Origin: Siphonodentalium dalli
Taxonomy: Eukaryota; Mollusca; Scaphopoda; Gadilida; Siphonodentaliidae
DNA: 64,000 nucleotides
Reading direction: 5' to 3'
Assembly (NCBI GenBank): GCA_032622095.1
Contig: CP136063.1
Location: forward strand, 61,331,897 to 61,395,896
Below the pieces are notes generated by a model. The model had not been told where the DNA came from and made no database searches. It saw only the letters and a list, made by a program, of their open reading frames with translations. The position numbers and the translations under genes were made by a program. Each line of letters starts with the position of its first letter. Positions within the stretch are counted from its first letter, which is position 1. Shown here piece after piece: positions 60,556 through 64,000 of the stretch.

Positions 60556-61278
60556 TCATACACAGTTCCGTAATTCAGCAAGGAAGATACAATCAATAAA
60601 TATGTGCATAATAAGACATTGGTATGGCATGCCACACTTTAAACAAATGCCACTATCGTGATATGCTGTATGTGCGAGCAAGCGAGCTACCAGTAAGAAA
60701 GTGAATTTTTCCTTTGGGTAGTCCCTGCATGTTACCCATAAAGGAGATATGCAAAGCGATGGATGTGCAGTGGCAAATACTGATAATTTCGGGTCAGTAG
60801 TCACAGAAGATATCCAAAAAATCCTTTCAAATTCTGATATTTGAGTCTGCACCAAGTTTTTCCACACAGATTTGGAAGGGAATAAGCCAGATATTTCAAA
60901 GTTATATACATGCTCTAAAAGAGAGAAGTTAGCTAAGATATGGTATATGTCAGACATATGTGAGTGTAGCTCTTGATGGCCAAAAAGGTGCTCGTATAAT
61001 CTGAAAACGAATATGCGTTTTGCAGCTTTGTCTGATGACAATCTACAGAGCGACCCGAACAGAGATAGCTTTTTCCTATCGATGATGCTAGCAACAGAGC
61101 TAAGACCCATAAGACCCTGTGTTATCACCGTTCGCGTCGCTCTGGGTAAACCCTGCATGTTTTTCAGGCACATGCGGTGTACTCTTTCTAATTTCATCAT
61201 ATCGGACTGTGACAAGCATCGTAACATCTCAGAACCGTACAAGCCACAACTTAATACAATAGACTTATATATTTTCAA
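60556..61278 (-). pseudogene. LINE C-terminal region with CCHC-type motif
   Basis: 240 codons. The start (KSIVLSCGLYGSEML ... LERVHRMCLKNMQGLP) is the 'YGSE / lexxqrxflrxi' connection region that follows LINE reverse transcriptases. The end carries CLKCGMPYQCLIMHIFIDC, a zinc-knuckle-like Cys/His cluster. It is joined to the preceding reverse-transcriptase segment by a frame break at about 61290. Confidence 0.8.
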
Positions 61279-61292
61279 GCAACTGAAAGGAG

Positions 61293-62551
61293 TTATACAC
61301 CAGGATATATGCCTGCTTTGGTAAGAGAGAAATAACTACGCCGTATTTTATCACAAAGGTGATCTATCATATGTGAACTTTGTTTGTATTTAGCAAGAGG
61401 TATTCCATGGTGGATTGCAGAATCAACTTCCCTCAAATTTGTAGAGTATTCGCAGAATGACCATGTACGGTTACATTTTTCAAATTCATGTTTTGTTTCA
61501 TTAAATACAAGGATAACAGTTTTTGTAGGGTTATACTTAAATCTCCAAAACTGACTGTACCGGAAACATATACGTATCAAGTTCGATATGCCTTCCTTAG
61601 TAAGAGAGAGGAGCATCATGTCATCTGCTTGAGTTATGGCAGAACAGTTTATACCTTGAATTTGAAGGCCATAGTATTGATTTTCTAATTCCTGGAGTAG
61701 GTCATCGATATATAACATATATAGCAAAGGAGACAATATATCACCTTGTCTTGTTCCCTGATGCACAGTGAACCATCTGGAGGTGAGATGATCGAACCTG
61801 ACACAACATTCTATATTGTAAGCAGTGAGCGAATAATTTGCCCAATTTTTCCAGTGATACCTCTTTTGTGGAGTTTGTATAACAGACAATTTATCCAAAC
61901 GCAATCAAATGCTTTCTGAGTATCGAGTAGGCACACAAACAACTTATTGCCACGGTCTTTGGTGAAGGAGATACATTCTTGAACGAGGTAAGACGTCATC
62001 ATACAGCTAACCTCTATCTGAAACCCGTGTTGCAGAGGACTAACCGCGATTAAGTGCGGAGTATTTGTTTGTAGGCGGGTAAGTATGACCTTTTCAAATA
62101 ATTTATATATAACCGGTAGTATGGTTATTGCACGATAATTATCAAAGTTATCTTTGGATTTGGTTCCGCCTTTGTGTAGGGTAATCATCACACCTCGTTT
62201 GGCCGCTGAAGGGATATGAACCAGGCTGAATATGTGTGTGAACATATAAGCTAAGCATTTAGATAATTGGCATCCACCGCAAATGAAGTGTTCGTTCACA
62301 ATTGCATCATAACCTGGAGCTTTGCCAACGTTCAATGACGGTAATAGCCGCTCTAATTCATCGGCTACAACGGGGTAAGTTAGCAAGTTATCAATTGTGG
62401 ACAATTCGGGAAGTATTATATACATAATCGTTAACATGTGCATAATGGTCATCGTCGAAGGTTGTACATTGTAGTGGTGAATACAATTCTTCGAAATATA
62501 AAGCAGAAGCAGCTGAAATTTCGTTAGCACCTCGATAAGTCTTCCCATCAT
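61293..62551 (-). pseudogene. LINE reverse transcriptase, frameshifted
   Basis: Two overlapping frames encode one domain. 62551-61811 has the fingers and palm N-terminus: LNVGKAPGYDAIVNEHF, RGVMITLHKGG, NYRAITILPVIYKLFEKVIL, and LLDTQKAFDCVW with a catalytic Asp. 61904-61293 has VHQGTRQGDILSPLLYMLYI, ADDMMLLS (two catalytic Asp) and NPTKTVILVF. The overlap around 61811-61904 reads the same DNA in two frames (KRGITGKIG / KRYHWKNWA), marking a single frameshift. Confidence 0.85.
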
Positions 62552-63872
62552 AATTGAAGAATGGAGGGGTTAGTCGGTTGCGATCGCGGCGTTTCGCATT
62601 GAATAACTTGAAAAAAGTTTCATGATCCAATTCCGCATTTCTATCTATTTCTGCGTGGATTTCGCTCAGATAAGATTCAGATAGCTTCCGATATTCACGT
62701 CTGAAATCCCGCTTGGCAAGTTTGTATTCTAAGTAAGAATTATTATGATCCCCTCTAGGACGACCACTTGTTATCCATATATTCCGCAATTCTTCCATCT
62801 TGTGATGGAGGGACTCGAGGTGCTCGTTCCAGAATGGCTTCAAATGAGAAACGTAGACACCCTTTGGGATAACAGTACGGCTGGCATAAACAAGTGCATC
62901 AACTACTTCGATATAGAACGTGTCCAACGACTGTGCATCCTTTATTTCGAATGTCGGTAACATTGTTGTTAAAGCATCTTCAAACCTTTTATGCAAGTCT
63001 GAATTTGACTTGAGTAATTTCCACTTGAATTTGATAGATTGCAATGATGTGTCAGTTACTGAACACGAGGAAAGTAAAGGTAAATTCAACGACATTCGGA
63101 TAGGCCTGTGGTTGGACACGTTTAACGAATCATCATCATATATACACGATTCTCTAATTAAATTCTTATCATCATTATGCAACAGGAAATGGTCAATATT
63201 TGTGCCGGAAGCGTTATAGACATCAGATGATGGCACAAACGTTTTAATTACACTGTGCCTGTGATATTCTTCAATAACAGAGAACATTTTAAATTTCTCT
63301 ACAAACCGACTAAATCTGAGGTTTCTTGCATCCGATTTGTTCAAGTTACCGTTAAAGTCACCCATGAGAATCACATTACCCAGTGAGTTGAAAGAGTATA
63401 TGCAGTCACCTATTTTGGATATGTACTCGTCATATAATTCGACGGATATGTTTGTGGATGGAAGATAAACTTGAAGAATATACAGAAAGACCTTATCTGA
63501 AACACGGCATTGGACACCAGCAATGCGATCATCATCGATGTCTAAAACAGACACTCTATCGATCAGGCGATTTGACCACAATATTAACACACCACCTTTC
63601 GGACGACCAGGATCACGAGGTCCTGAACCACGCTGACTAAAATCACATACAGTGTGATTCACATAACATGGAAAGAGTGACTTCATAAGATGACTTTCTC
63701 GCTCGTCAAGCCAGTGTTCACTGACACCTACTATGTCTATTGATTGGTGAGATAGAAGATTGGACAAGTATGAAGCTGATGATTTTATCCCGGTGGCATT
63801 CCAGGACAATAGATTCATTGTAGAAAAATCACACCTACCCATGATTGGTGTTGAAAGAATGCAGTCAGTCAT
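62391..63872 (-). pseudogene. LINE apurinic-like endonuclease region
   Basis: 493 codons. Endonuclease motifs run in order: LLSWNATGIKSS, DIVGVSEHWL (catalytic Glu), GGVLILWSN, LYILQVYLPS, GNVILMGDFNGNL (Asp/Asn), then NIDHFL and VSNHRPIRMSL (Asp/His). A linker follows (PFWNEHLESLHHKM, YRKLSESYLSEIHAEI, FFKLFNAKRR) before the reverse transcriptase. A frame break at about 62410 separates it from that domain. The start is the first Met of the open frame. No ORF1 gene lies in the 100 bp upstream, so the copy may be 5'-truncated. Confidence 0.85.
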
Positions 63873-63971
63873 ACATGGATTGTAGCTTTACTCTCGGGCC
63901 GAATGTAGGATACGGCAAACAACATTCTTTGGCAGAAATTACGTTCTTCGACGTGAACTGCATGAGGTTCG

Positions 63972-64000
63972 AAGCAGAATAAGCATAATCCATTGAACCA
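63972..64000 (+). repeat. Duplicated block, copy B (third part, cut by window end)
   Basis: The last 29 bp (aagcagaataagcataatcc...) match 43080-43108, showing that the duplicated block resumes after the LINE and continues past the window. Confidence 0.75.

Larger units (their letters stand above)
60034..63971 (-). mobile_element. LINE (non-LTR retrotransposon), decayed
   Basis: A minus-strand endonuclease/reverse-transcriptase element inserted in copy B of the duplicated block. Compared with copy A (43003-43078), about 76 bp of target are missing at the insertion, so integration came with a target deletion. There is no ORF1 upstream of the endonuclease frame, and the 3' end lies at about 60034. 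Clade uncertain; the ADDMMLLS reverse-transcriptase box and the C-terminal Cys/His motif, without RNase H, are the usable clues. Confidence 0.8.

Overview
This is eukaryotic, AT-rich, transposon-dominated DNA, most likely from a marine invertebrate. A mollusc or other lophotrochozoan is my best guess. The signs are BEL/Pao and LINE elements, many hAT-like and hairpin MITEs, a tandem C2H2 zinc-finger array, and 'gggccataactctgg' and 'gtcaaggtcaggtcagggtc' tandem repeats of the kind common in mollusc genomes. I see no operons, ribosome binding sites or prokaryotic genes, and no complete host gene.

Layout. 1-20.4 kb is almost gene-free and holds MITEs, tandem repeats, a CACTA/EnSpm-like transposase C-terminus (3.2-3.9 kb), a candidate first exon on the opposite strand (2.8-3.0 kb), and a 2.9-kb TIR element (15.2-18.1 kb). 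20.4-23.5 kb is mostly unique AT-rich DNA with one minisatellite. 23.5-43.1 kb is a nest of insertions: a duplicated block is split by a hAT-like element (24908-42767). That element contains a hairpin MITE, which is split by a BEL/Pao retrotransposon (27691-42694). The retrotransposon is split in turn by an 8.3-kb near-perfect palindromic element (32606-40919). Four of the five layers have clean target-site duplications or an intact homologue to compare with; the MITE layer rests on its broken stem. 43.1-49.4 kb is repeats and MITEs. 49.4-51.9 kb holds a minus-strand C2H2 array of 18 fingers in one frame with decayed fingers on both sides. 52.2-52.3 kb looks like a spliced terminal coding exon with a polyA signal, and 53.0-53.7 kb is a LINE endonuclease fragment. 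55.3-56.5 kb is a foldback-type element built from a palindromic ~20-bp satellite. 56.5-64 kb is the second copy of the 23.5-kb block, split by a hAT-like element (57054-58820) and by a decayed LINE (60034-63971).

The most interesting object is the 8.3-kb palindrome. It has a 6-bp target duplication (TGTGAA), ends in 5'-AG...CT-3', and carries in each arm one intact gene for a zinc-finger/polyQ/P-loop ATPase that resembles the DNA-packaging ATPases of Polinton/adintovirus-type elements. No polymerase, integrase, protease or capsid gene was found in it. A subterminal block of each outer end recurs at the centre, as a head-to-head dimer would have. It looks like a mobilised, self-primed head-to-head form of a Polinton-like element, and it sits in frame inside a retrotransposon gag-pol gene.
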